Positions 1-6,291 of a DNA stretch of 11,299 nt are shown in pieces (the stretch's first letter is position 1; the number at the start of each line of letters is the position of its first letter). The notes beneath the pieces are model-generated. The model was not told the origin of the DNA. It searched no databases and saw only the letters and a program-made list of their open reading frames with translations. Origin of the DNA: an uncultured Clostridia bacterium (GTDB taxonomy: Bacteria; Bacillota; Clostridia; Oscillospirales; Oscillospiraceae); assembly GCA_947177115.1 (NCBI GenBank), contig CAMWTG010000062.1, positions 1 to 11,299 on the forward strand. Reading direction: 5' to 3'. The translations under genes were made by a program, and so were the position numbers.

Positions 1-429
1 GTGCTGGCTACCGTATCGGTGACGGGGCTGTTCAAGCTGTACGCGGTGATCTCCTTCGTGGTGCCCTTTATCATCCTGGGTTTTCCGATTTTCGACACGG
101 TTTCCGCCTTTACCCGCCGCATCCTCAAGGGCCAGAACCCCATGAAGGCGGACCGCAGCCATACCCACCACAAGCTCATCGACATGGGCATGAACCAAAA
201 GCAGGCGGTGGCTACCCTGTATATGGTGGCTGGTGTGCTTGGGCTGTGCGCGGTAATGATCGTCACCAGCGGCTATGTGAAGGTGATCCTGTCCATAGTG
301 GCCCTGGCGGGTACGGCCTATACTGTGGCCCGTATCATCCGCTATCCTCATGACCACCACAAAGCGGAGAGCCTGGAGCAGGTGGCTGATGCTCCAGTTG
401 GGGAGACAGGAGAGGAGAAGGAGGATTGA
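1..429 (+). CDS. TagO/WecA-type undecaprenyl-phosphate GlcNAc-1-phosphate transferase, C-terminal part
   Basis: This is the 3' end of a polytopic membrane enzyme of the MraY/WecA/TagO family, which transfers a GlcNAc-1-phosphate (or similar) group from UDP-sugar to undecaprenyl phosphate and so starts assembly of a surface glycopolymer. The reading frame is open from base 1, so the GTG there is probably an internal valine codon and the gene begins outside the window. The visible 142 residues contain a hydrophobic segment (about 12-30), then FPIFDT with Asp32, a basic loop, and the family motif ADRSHTHHKL with the HxHH histidines at about 54-57. Two further hydrophobic segments follow at about 70-90 and 92-110, and the tail is acidic (ends EEKED). 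It is followed at once by a UDP-GlcNAc 2-epimerase gene, the usual partner for making ManNAc-containing linkage units such as those of wall teichoic acid. The choice of sugar and polymer is an inference. Confidence 0.88.
   Translation: MLATVSVTGLFKLYAVISFVVPFIILGFPIFDTVSAFTRRILKGQNPMKADRSHTHHKLIDMGMNQKQAVATLYMVAGVLGLCAVMIVTSGYVKVILSIVALAGTAYTVARIIRYPHDHHKAESLEQVADAPVGETGEEKED
418..424 (+). promoter_or_regulatory. Ribosome binding site that decides the epimerase start
   Basis: AAGGAGG lies inside the last codons of the upstream transferase gene. It is only 1 base from the TTG at 426 (too close) but 7 bases from the GTG at 432. The GTG is therefore the better start, and the epimerase would then begin 2 bases after the TGA at 427-429 rather than overlap it. 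Confidence 0.75.
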
Positions 430-431
430 CA

Positions 432-1577
432 GTGGACAAGCTGCGTATTATGAGCGTATTTGGCACCCGGCCGGAGGCCATCAAAATGGCCCCGCTGGTG
501 AAGGAGCTGGCCAGCCGTGAGGAGATTGAATCCATCTGCTGCGTCACCGCCCAGCACCGGGAGATGCTGGACAGCGTGCTGGAGGTGTTCGGCTTAAAAC
601 CGGACTGGGATCTGGATATCATGACTCCCCGGCAGACTCTGAGCACCATCACCAGCAAGTGCCTGATCGGCATGGACGAGGCCATTGAGAAGCTGAAACC
701 GGACATGATTTTGGTCCACGGGGACACCTCCACCACCTTTGCGGGGGCGCTGTCGGCGTTTTACCATAAGGTCCCAGTGGGGCATGTGGAGGCGGGGCTG
801 CGGACTTACGACAAATACTCGCCCTATCCCGAGGAGATGAACCGGAAGCTGGTCACCGCCATCGCGGACCTGTATTTCTGCCCTACGGAGAACAACCGGG
901 AAAACCTTCGCAGGGAGGCTGTCACCGAGGGCGTGTTCGTTACTGGGAACACGGTGATCGATGCGCTGAAAACCACCGTGCGGGACGATTACGTTTTCGA
1001 GATGGAGGAGCTCAACGCTTTGCCCTATGATAGCAAGAAGATCGTCCTGGTAACCTGCCACCGCCGGGAGAACTACGGCCAGCCCATGGAGGATATCATG
1101 TCCGCCCTGGCTCATATTGCCCGGACCCATGAGGATGTGGAGCTGGTATACCCGGTGCATCTGAGCCCGGTAGTGCAGGAGTGCGCGAAAAAGCATCTGT
1201 CGGGAATTGAAAACGTCCATCTTATCGCCCCTTTGGCGGCGGATGAGATGCACAATCTGATGGCCCGCTGCTATCTGGTGCTCACCGATTCCGGAGGTTT
1301 GCAGGAGGAGGCCCCAGCCTTGGGCAAGCCGGTACTGGTCCTCCGCCGGGAGACGGAGCGGCCTGAGGCCGTCTCCGCTGGAACAGTGAAGCTGGCGGGA
1401 GTAGTTTATGACGACATTGTCCGTATGGCCGGAGAGTTGATCGATGACCCGGCGGCTTACGCTGCCATGGCCCATGCGGTAAACCCCTATGGTGATGGGA
1501 AAGCCTGTCGGCGAATCGCTGATGCCATCCTATGGAAGTTCGGCAGAGGGGAAAAACCGGCGGATTTTCATCCGTAA
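432..1577 (+). CDS. mnaA: UDP-N-acetylglucosamine 2-epimerase, non-hydrolysing
   Basis: This cytoplasmic enzyme interconverts UDP-GlcNAc and UDP-ManNAc, supplying ManNAc for surface polymers. It is the WecB/MnaA type; mnaA is used because the gene follows a TagO-like transferase in a Gram-positive context. With the GTG start the protein has 381 residues, the normal family length. Visible motifs are GTRPEAIKMAP at 11-21, HGDTST at 96-101 (Asp98), GHVEAGLRT at 117-125 (Glu120), TGNTVID at 171-177, TCHRREN at 208-214 (His210), TDSGGLQEEAPALGKPV at 285-301 and RETERPEA at 306-313. These are the two Rossmann-like domains of the GT-B fold, with the nucleotide-binding residues in the C-terminal half. 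An extended TTG start at 426 would overlap the previous stop, but it lacks ribosome-binding-site spacing. The gene is surely translated with its upstream neighbour. Confidence 0.95.
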   Translation: MDKLRIMSVFGTRPEAIKMAPLVKELASREEIESICCVTAQHREMLDSVLEVFGLKPDWDLDIMTPRQTLSTITSKCLIGMDEAIEKLKPDMILVHGDTSTTFAGALSAFYHKVPVGHVEAGLRTYDKYSPYPEEMNRKLVTAIADLYFCPTENNRENLRREAVTEGVFVTGNTVIDALKTTVRDDYVFEMEELNALPYDSKKIVLVTCHRRENYGQPMEDIMSALAHIARTHEDVELVYPVHLSPVVQECAKKHLSGIENVHLIAPLAADEMHNLMARCYLVLTDSGGLQEEAPALGKPVLVLRRETERPEAVSAGTVKLAGVVYDDIVRMAGELIDDPAAYAAMAHAVNPYGDGKACRRIADAILWKFGRGEKPADFHP

Positions 1578-1665
1578 GCGGGGTATGGGCAGCGCGGCTA
1601 CGTACCGGAGATTCCCTGCGATCTTTTTTCCAACAGGGGAAAGTATGTACCGATAGGGAGGCGGC

Positions 1666-2418
1666 ATGGACAAAAAGCGAATGACCTATGTGACTGTGGG
1701 GTTCGGCGTACTGCTGTTGGTGGTCATGGTGCTGCTGGTATGGGGCGGACGGAGGCAATCCGGTGAAATTGTGCTGCCGGAGAGCCAGTCTGATGGGTCC
1801 GGTATGGGCGAAGACAGCGCGGTCAGCCGCCTGAACACCGTTTCCATCAATCCGGAGACGGTGGGGCCTGCCATCAGTGTCCTGAATCGTCCGGCCTCTT
1901 ACAGCCGGACCCAGACGGTAGAGACCTTCTGGAGCGGCGGCAGCGGCCAGTCTTCTGCCCAGGTCTACGTCAGCGGCAGCCGGACCCGGCTGGATACCGC
2001 TCTGCCTGACGGCAGTATGCGGCACACTTTGGTGGAAAGCGGAGGCGATCAGCCTCTGATAGGGGTTTGGTATGACGATGAAACGGAATGGGCCAGACTG
2101 GTGGGCGGCACACTGGCTGCAGATCAAGCGGGACGGATGCTGACCTATGAGACAGTCCGGGATCTTCCGCCAGAGAATATTGCTCATGCGGAATACCTGG
2201 AAGCCTTTGGCGGACAGTGCGTGTATGTGGAGACACAGCCGGATGCGGAGGGGTATCTGGACCGGTACTGGGTCAGCGTGGCCAGCGGATTGCTGGTCAG
2301 TGCGGAGCGGCTGTATGAGGATCAGGTGGTCTACCGTTTTACCGCAGGAGAACCGGATGTCTCGCCCCAGGAGGAGAGCCTGTTTCTCCTGCCGGATGGC
2401 AGTACACTGACGGATTAA
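1666..2418 (+). CDS. Membrane-anchored extracytoplasmic protein of unknown function
   Basis: A 250-residue protein that I do not recognise. Its N-terminus (MDKKRMTY) is short and basic, followed by one strongly hydrophobic segment at about 8-27 and then arginines, so it is probably anchored by an uncleaved N-terminal helix with the rest outside the membrane. A polar linker rich in Ser, Gly and Glu (about 30-60) leads into a region of alternating polar and aromatic residues suggestive of beta strands (SAQVYVSGSRTRLD, then WYDDETEWARL, then RYWVSVASGLLVSAERLY). That pattern resembles LolA/RseB-like extracytoplasmic domains, but this is only an impression. GGGAGG at 1656-1661 is 4 bases from the ATG, a little close. 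The gene lies 88 bases after the epimerase with no clear terminator between them, so co-transcription is possible. It converges with the ABC permease gene. Confidence 0.75.
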   Translation: MDKKRMTYVTVGFGVLLLVVMVLLVWGGRRQSGEIVLPESQSDGSGMGEDSAVSRLNTVSINPETVGPAISVLNRPASYSRTQTVETFWSGGSGQSSAQVYVSGSRTRLDTALPDGSMRHTLVESGGDQPLIGVWYDDETEWARLVGGTLAADQAGRMLTYETVRDLPPENIAHAEYLEAFGGQCVYVETQPDAEGYLDRYWVSVASGLLVSAERLYEDQVVYRFTAGEPDVSPQEESLFLLPDGSTLTD

Positions 2419-2478
2419 GCAGGCTGCATCTCTGGAGATTTTACTTCCGGACTTTAAGAGGCTGTATAATGAAAAAAC

Positions 2479-2522
2479 AACAGGCGGAAGCCCCTTGAAT
2501 TTTCAGGTGGCTTCCGTCTGTT
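2479..2522. terminator. Bidirectional intrinsic terminator between convergent genes
   Basis: A 14-base stem runs from 2479-2492 (AACAGGCGGAAGCC) to 2509-2522 with a single G-T wobble. It is flanked by an A-rich stretch (2472-2477) on the left and a T-rich stretch (TTCTATTTTC) on the right. It therefore has a U-tract for transcripts of either strand. It sits between the stop of the membrane-anchored protein (2418) and the end of the ABC permease (2551), exactly where a shared terminator is expected. Confidence 0.85.
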
Positions 2523-2550
2523 CTATTTTCAAGTCTTTGGATATATAGTA

Positions 2551-3798
2551 TTAATTGACCGTATGCCTGCAATAAGAGCGGACTGCCAGAAAGGAAAACA
2601 GCGGTATCTCCACAACGCAGGCTGCGATCATGGCATGAGGCATCCAAACTGCCAGTTTACCCAGATGCAAAAACCGAAAATCAGTGACAGCATACAGAAT
2701 GCTCGCCTGAATGCTTGTTCCGCTGGCAGGGAGGACGCTGCAGAGCCATGTGGACAGCGTACCCGGCGCCGTCATGGAGATCACCGCCGGCGCAATGCAG
2801 AACACCAGCGCAGATGCCAGGGATGCCACAGCGCTCTGGCATTTGGAGGAAAGAAACAGGGTGAAGCTCACGGAGGCCAGCACCGAGAGAAGCCCTGCGG
2901 CTGCAAAAAAGAGTTGCAGCTCCCCCATATTCAGGTCTGCCAGGGTCACAATGGAATATATCATTTGGATGGAGGTTTTTGTGCATTCCCAGCCAAACAG
3001 ACTGTTTACCGTCAAAATGTGTGCGGCAGCACAAATGATGAATGCAGCTCCGCTGATAAAAAGAGAGGCCAGTAGCTTTGCAATGCCCAGTTTGGACCTG
3101 CCGTACCGGGTGCAGCGCAGAATATCGTCCGCGCCGGATTGATAATCGGCGGAGAATACCGGCGCGGCGATCACCACGCAGAACAACAACACCAGAAAGC
3201 CCATGATATTCTGATAGTCCATGCTGGCAGAGCTTATGCCGGGATATACCGAAAAGGGTTTCGCTATATGCTGATACATTTCCACGGCTTTGCGTTGGGC
3301 TGCAGGGCTGTCCGGCTGCTCTGCAGCCATCAGGGAAGTGATCCGGGCTTCGCAGACGGAATAGTAGTTGTTGATTTGCTCCGGATCGATTTCCATAATG
3401 GAGGGAGCCATGCCGGTGTTTGGATCGGCAAAGGCTTCTTTGACACCGTGGAGCAGGGGAGAAACAGGAAGTATCTCCCGCTCATAGACGCCTTCTGGCA
3501 GATCGTAAGATTCCGTCACGCCGTAGGCCGTGAGGCAGGCCTGATAGATCTCCACAGCCTCCCGCACCCGTTCCGGGGTAACGACCCCGGCGGCACCCGC
3601 CTGCCGCTCCTTTTCATGGGCGATGGATGCCAGCCCGGTCAGGTTGACTTCGTTCCCGGCCTCATCGGTGTAACTGCTGTAATAGTAAGTGACCGGTATA
3701 CAGGCCAGCAGGACAGAGAGCAGCAGCGCCAACGCCAGTAGGATCCATGTGAGTCTGGATCTCAGCACCCGCCGCAATTCCAACCGCAGGATTCTCAT
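2551..3798 (-). CDS. ABC-2 type transporter permease
   Basis: A 415-residue membrane subunit that would pair with the ATPase encoded just upstream. Its ATG overlaps the ATPase stop in an ATGA arrangement at 3795-3798, so the two are translationally coupled. After a basic start (MRILRLELRRVLRSR) there is a first membrane helix at about 16-37. A large outside region of about 160 residues (38-198) comes next, then five more hydrophobic segments at about 199-216, 236-262, 294-316, 320-342 and 385-407. One helix, a long extracytoplasmic loop and then a helix bundle is typical of ABC-2 export permeases of Gram-positive bacteria that handle peptides, antibiotics or lipids. The substrate cannot be read from the sequence. 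The gene ends 29 bases before the shared terminator. Confidence 0.85.
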   Translation of the reverse strand: MRILRLELRRVLRSRLTWILLALALLLSVLLACIPVTYYYSSYTDEAGNEVNLTGLASIAHEKERQAGAAGVVTPERVREAVEIYQACLTAYGVTESYDLPEGVYEREILPVSPLLHGVKEAFADPNTGMAPSIMEIDPEQINNYYSVCEARITSLMAAEQPDSPAAQRKAVEMYQHIAKPFSVYPGISSASMDYQNIMGFLVLLFCVVIAAPVFSADYQSGADDILRCTRYGRSKLGIAKLLASLFISGAAFIICAAAHILTVNSLFGWECTKTSIQMIYSIVTLADLNMGELQLFFAAAGLLSVLASVSFTLFLSSKCQSAVASLASALVFCIAPAVISMTAPGTLSTWLCSVLPASGTSIQASILYAVTDFRFLHLGKLAVWMPHAMIAACVVEIPLFSFLAVRSYCRHTVN

Positions 3799-4691
3799 AC
3801 GCTATACCTCCTGTCACTTTCTCCGCCGCTTTGTGGGAACAGAAACAAATACAAGTCCTCCAGGCGGGGCGCGGCGGCAACAGAACCGGCGCAGCAAGGA
3901 TGCTCTGCCAGATAACGGATGGAAACGCTGCCATCGTTTTCATTGCGCAGTCCGGCGATTTGAAGTCTGCTTTCATATTCCGGTACAGCATTTGCCGGGA
4001 TATGGCAGTTCCATACCTTGCCCTCCGCCAGTTTGACCAATTCCGCCGTAGTTCCTGTAGCCAGCAGCCGGCCATCCTTGATTATCGCGTGGCAGGTGGC
4101 AATATACTCCACATCGGGGACAATGTGGGTAGAGATCAGGACGATCCGGTTATGAGCAAACTCTGACAGCAAATTGCGGAAACGCACCCGTTCGCCGGGG
4201 TCGAGGCCTCCGGTGGGTTCATCCAGGATCAAGACCTCCGGATCGTTCAGCAGTGCCTGCGCGATCCCCACCCGGCGTTTCATTCCGCCGGAGAGTTTGG
4301 ATATCCGTTTATGGCAGACATCCAGCAGGGAGACCCGTTCCAGCAGTTCCTGTATTCGCTGCCAGCCCTGCCGCTCCGGCAGGCCTTTCAGAGCAGCGAT
4401 ATAGGTCAGGTAGTCTTTGACGGTGAACTCTTGATGAAAGCCGAACGCCTGAGGCAGATAGCCGAAGACGCTGCGATACCGCTTGCCCAGAGTATGGATG
4501 GAGACGCCGTTATAGGTCACCTGACCGGAGGTAGGCGGCATGATCCCGGCAATTATCCGCATTAGGGTGGACTTGCCCGCTCCGTTGGCGCCCAGCAGGC
4601 TCCAGATCCCTGGCGTCAGTTCCAGGCTGATGCCGCTGAGGGCGTTTTTGTCCTTGAACCGTTTGGAAATGTGGTCGATCAGCAATTCCAT
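3795..4691 (-). CDS. ABC transporter ATP-binding protein
   Basis: The 298-residue ATPase powers the permease encoded downstream. It has a complete set of nucleotide-binding motifs: Walker A GANGAGKST at 34-42, Q-loop Gln81 in YLPQAFGF, signature LSGGMKRR at 133-140, Walker B LILDEP at 154-159 followed by GGLDP, and switch His189 in ISTHI. GYLPQ with FTVKDYL is typical of the CcmA/YhbG-like ATPases that serve ABC-2 permeases. About 80 residues after the nucleotide-binding domain form an accessory C-terminal region of unknown role. I chose the ATG at 4691 because AAAGGAG (4700-4706) lies 8 bases upstream and because the protein then begins MELLIDHISKRF, as in relatives; the frame stays open to 4763, but that extension reads across the dyad at 4722-4773. 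No GntR-type regulator, common beside such pairs, is visible. Confidence 0.92.
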   Translation of the reverse strand: MELLIDHISKRFKDKNALSGISLELTPGIWSLLGANGAGKSTLMRIIAGIMPPTSGQVTYNGVSIHTLGKRYRSVFGYLPQAFGFHQEFTVKDYLTYIAALKGLPERQGWQRIQELLERVSLLDVCHKRISKLSGGMKRRVGIAQALLNDPEVLILDEPTGGLDPGERVRFRNLLSEFAHNRIVLISTHIVPDVEYIATCHAIIKDGRLLATGTTAELVKLAEGKVWNCHIPANAVPEYESRLQIAGLRNENDGSVSIRYLAEHPCCAGSVAAAPRLEDLYLFLFPQSGGESDRRYSV

Positions 4692-4721
4692 ATGAAAAAC
4701 TCCTTTCCCGCTTTTAAAACC

Positions 4722-4773
4722 AAAGACGCTCTTGTTCTGGTACGGCCATTGTACCAAAAGCAAGAGCGCCTTT
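4722..4773. promoter_or_regulatory. Long imperfect dyad in front of the ABC operon: operator, attenuator or terminator
   Basis: Left arm 4722-4743 and right arm 4751-4773 pair almost throughout: AAAG with CTTT, CGCTCTTG with CAAGAGCG and GGTAC with GTACC, separated by one mismatch pair, one further mismatch and one bulged base. The loop is GGCCATT. On the plus strand it is followed by CTTTTTCTTGTTT, a good terminator tail; on the minus strand the tail is TTTGGTTTT, which is weaker. It lies between the DUF624 stop and the ATPase start, so it could end the upstream minus-strand operon. It also contains, on the minus strand, an extended -10 (TGGTACAAT, 4748-4756), so it may instead be an operator over the ABC promoter. 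Confidence 0.6.
4748..4756 (-). promoter_or_regulatory. Possible extended -10 for the ABC ATPase-permease operon
   Basis: TGGTACAAT reads as TG-N-TACAAT, five of six matches to the -10 consensus plus the extended TG. No good -35 is seen 16-18 bases upstream (A-rich GAAAAA). It sits at the centre of the dyad at 4722-4773. Confidence 0.35.
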
Positions 4774-4863
4774 TTCTTGTTTGTTCACATGGGAGCCTGC
4801 TGTTTTCCTGCGGACTTTCTTACAATTTTCTCTACCGCTTCAAGGTTTGGAAACCAGCTGCGC

Positions 4864-4892
4864 ATTATCTTCTCAAGTGTGCCTGGTGTAGA
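4864..4892 (-). promoter_or_regulatory. Alternative upstream promoter for the ABC operon
   Basis: On the minus strand TCTACA (4887-4892, four of six) and GATAAT (4864-4869, five of six) are exactly 17 bases apart. A transcript from here would have a leader of about 165 bases that includes the dyad at 4722-4773, which would then act as an attenuator. The match is modest and could be chance. Confidence 0.3.
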
Positions 4893-4943
4893 AGACAAAA
4901 TCAGAAGGCATGTGCCGGTGGGGCAACCTTTCCGGTAATCTCC

Positions 4944-5588
4944 CTATTCATGTGTTCCGTCCGAACGGGGTTCGCCCTCCTTCGATGGCATGTGTTTCTG
5001 AAACGCCCGCTCTATGGGCAGGGATGCCGCCAGCGCTTCCGCGCAGGGCAAGAAACAGACAGGGAACAGGAATCTGACGCAGACCCATGCGCTGCCCGCC
5101 AGCAGCAGCACCAGCAGCAGGCTGGAGGGCAGGTGGACGATAAAGAACTGCCGCGCGGTCCGGTTCAGACCTCCGAAGGAGAACTCAAACCTGGACAGCA
5201 GCGGGAACATCCAGGATACCACCCCCAAGGCGAAAAACAGCAGCGCCACGAAAACCGCTGTAGCCGCCAGAACAGGCCCCGGCTCCTGAATGGTCCGTCC
5301 GATCAGAGACCCGCCCCATATCAGGACGGAAATCACCGCTCCCCACAGCAAAGTGGCCGGGCATCCCGTTTTCAGCTCCCGCCGGAAGGTCCGGAAAAAT
5401 CGGAGATAAGCCCCCGGCTCATCCCGGCGGATGCCATGGACAGCGGCATCATAGAGGGCGGCGGAGGCCGCGCCGATGGTCACCGCCGGCAGGCTGCAGA
5501 AAAACCATAGGATGCTCAGAACCATCACATCCAAGATCCGGCTGCACCAACGCCACAGAAAGGCGTCCGGATGAAAAAGATTCCCCAT
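4944..5588 (-). CDS. DUF624 family (YesL-like) membrane protein
   Basis: A 214-residue integral membrane protein of the DUF624 family, whose best-known member is Bacillus YesL. These genes commonly sit beside carbohydrate ABC transporter and glycan-degradation genes, but no biochemical role is established. The start is the family's typical MGNLF, followed by FCSLPAVTIGAASAALY at about 30-46 with the family's conserved Leu-Pro and Gly-Ala residues. Hydrophobic segments are at about 20-45, 78-97, 104-128 and 150-183. The ATG follows the TAA of the SGNH hydrolase gene with no base between them and has no clear ribosome binding site, so translation probably depends on coupling. The frame after the TAG stop stays open for another 52 codons. 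It is the last gene of the ROK-SGNH-DUF624 operon. Confidence 0.88.
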   Translation of the reverse strand: MGNLFHPDAFLWRWCSRILDVMVLSILWFFCSLPAVTIGAASAALYDAAVHGIRRDEPGAYLRFFRTFRRELKTGCPATLLWGAVISVLIWGGSLIGRTIQEPGPVLAATAVFVALLFFALGVVSWMFPLLSRFEFSFGGLNRTARQFFIVHLPSSLLLVLLLAGSAWVCVRFLFPVCFLPCAEALAASLPIERAFQKHMPSKEGEPRSDGTHE

Positions 5589-6260
5589 TTACAACAGGGT
5601 GGGGACCAGCCGGGCCAGGGCGTCCGCCAGGTTGGCGTGTCCTTTGCTGGTCAGATGCATGAAGTCGATAGTATTAAATTCCGCGCCGCACTCGTTGGCG
5701 TCCAGGAAATGGCAGCCAACCTCCTCGGCCACACGCTTATAGTGGGCAGGGAGTTTTTGAGATTTTTCCACACAGCCGGGCCCCATGGTACCCATCTCGT
5801 CCGCCACCGGGGAAGTCAGCACCCCCTTGCCAATGATAGGCGGCGCAACGATAAGGATGTTGGGCTTACCGCCGGGGCCCCAGCACTCGGTGGACTGGGC
5901 TTTCTGCACCAGCCGATGCATCCCCAGGCTGATAGCGAAGGCATTCATGCCGAAACGTTCCTTGCTGTCATTGGTGCCCAGCATGATGATCAGCAGGCTC
6001 ACCGGCTCGTGGCTTTTCAGGCAGGGCCACAGGTAGTGCAGCGCATCCAGCCCCTCGTAGAGAGGATCGGAAAACACTGTGGTCCGCCCGGACAGGCCCT
6101 CCTCATAAACCACATAGTCCTCTCCCAGCGCCTTTTGCAGCAGGCAGGTCCATCGCTCGTCCTCGTTAAACCGGGCCAGAGCCGGATCGGCACAGTCGGC
6201 GGGATCGGCGCAATAGCCGTGGGTATTGGAGGCGCCCAGGCAGATGATATGTTTTTTCAT
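5589..6260 (-). CDS. SGNH/GDSL-family hydrolase (probable carbohydrate or aryl esterase)
   Basis: A 223-residue predicted cytoplasmic esterase of the SGNH superfamily with no signal peptide. The four blocks are present: the nucleophile block LGASNTHGY at 8-16 with Ser11, block II Gly58 in GLSGRTTVFSDP, block III LGTND at 94-98 with Asn97, and the C-terminal DFMHLTSKGHANLA with Asp199 and His202. The first block reads GASN where most relatives have GDSN, so the residue before the nucleophile is unusual. The ATG at 6260 is chosen because GAGGAG (6269-6274) is 8 bases upstream and MKKHIICLGASNT fits the family; the frame is open further upstream, but it overlaps the ROK gene. It lies 31 bases after the ROK stop and directly abuts the DUF624 start. 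Removal of O-acetyl groups from a sugar is a plausible role given the neighbours, but this is an inference. Confidence 0.88.
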   Translation of the reverse strand: MKKHIICLGASNTHGYCADPADCADPALARFNEDERWTCLLQKALGEDYVVYEEGLSGRTTVFSDPLYEGLDALHYLWPCLKSHEPVSLLIIMLGTNDSKERFGMNAFAISLGMHRLVQKAQSTECWGPGGKPNILIVAPPIIGKGVLTSPVADEMGTMGPGCVEKSQKLPAHYKRVAEEVGCHFLDANECGAEFNTIDFMHLTSKGHANLADALARLVPTLL

Positions 6261-6291
6261 TGGCAAAGCTCCTCTATTCCGGTCTGCTGGC

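Noticed and set aside
594..1475. A 293-codon minus-strand frame opposite the UDP-GlcNAc 2-epimerase.
   Set aside because: It is a shadow of a strongly conserved enzyme gene.
1600..1650. Imperfect repeat TTCCCTG...CAGGGGAA between the epimerase and the membrane-anchored protein as a terminator.
   Set aside because: The T run lies inside the loop rather than after the stem and the stem is short with a bulge, so co-transcription remains possible.
4671..5510. A 279-codon plus-strand frame over the ABC promoter region and the DUF624 gene.
   Set aside because: The translation is Gln/Arg/Gly/Pro-rich shadow sequence, and the DUF624 frame on the opposite strand is clearly real.
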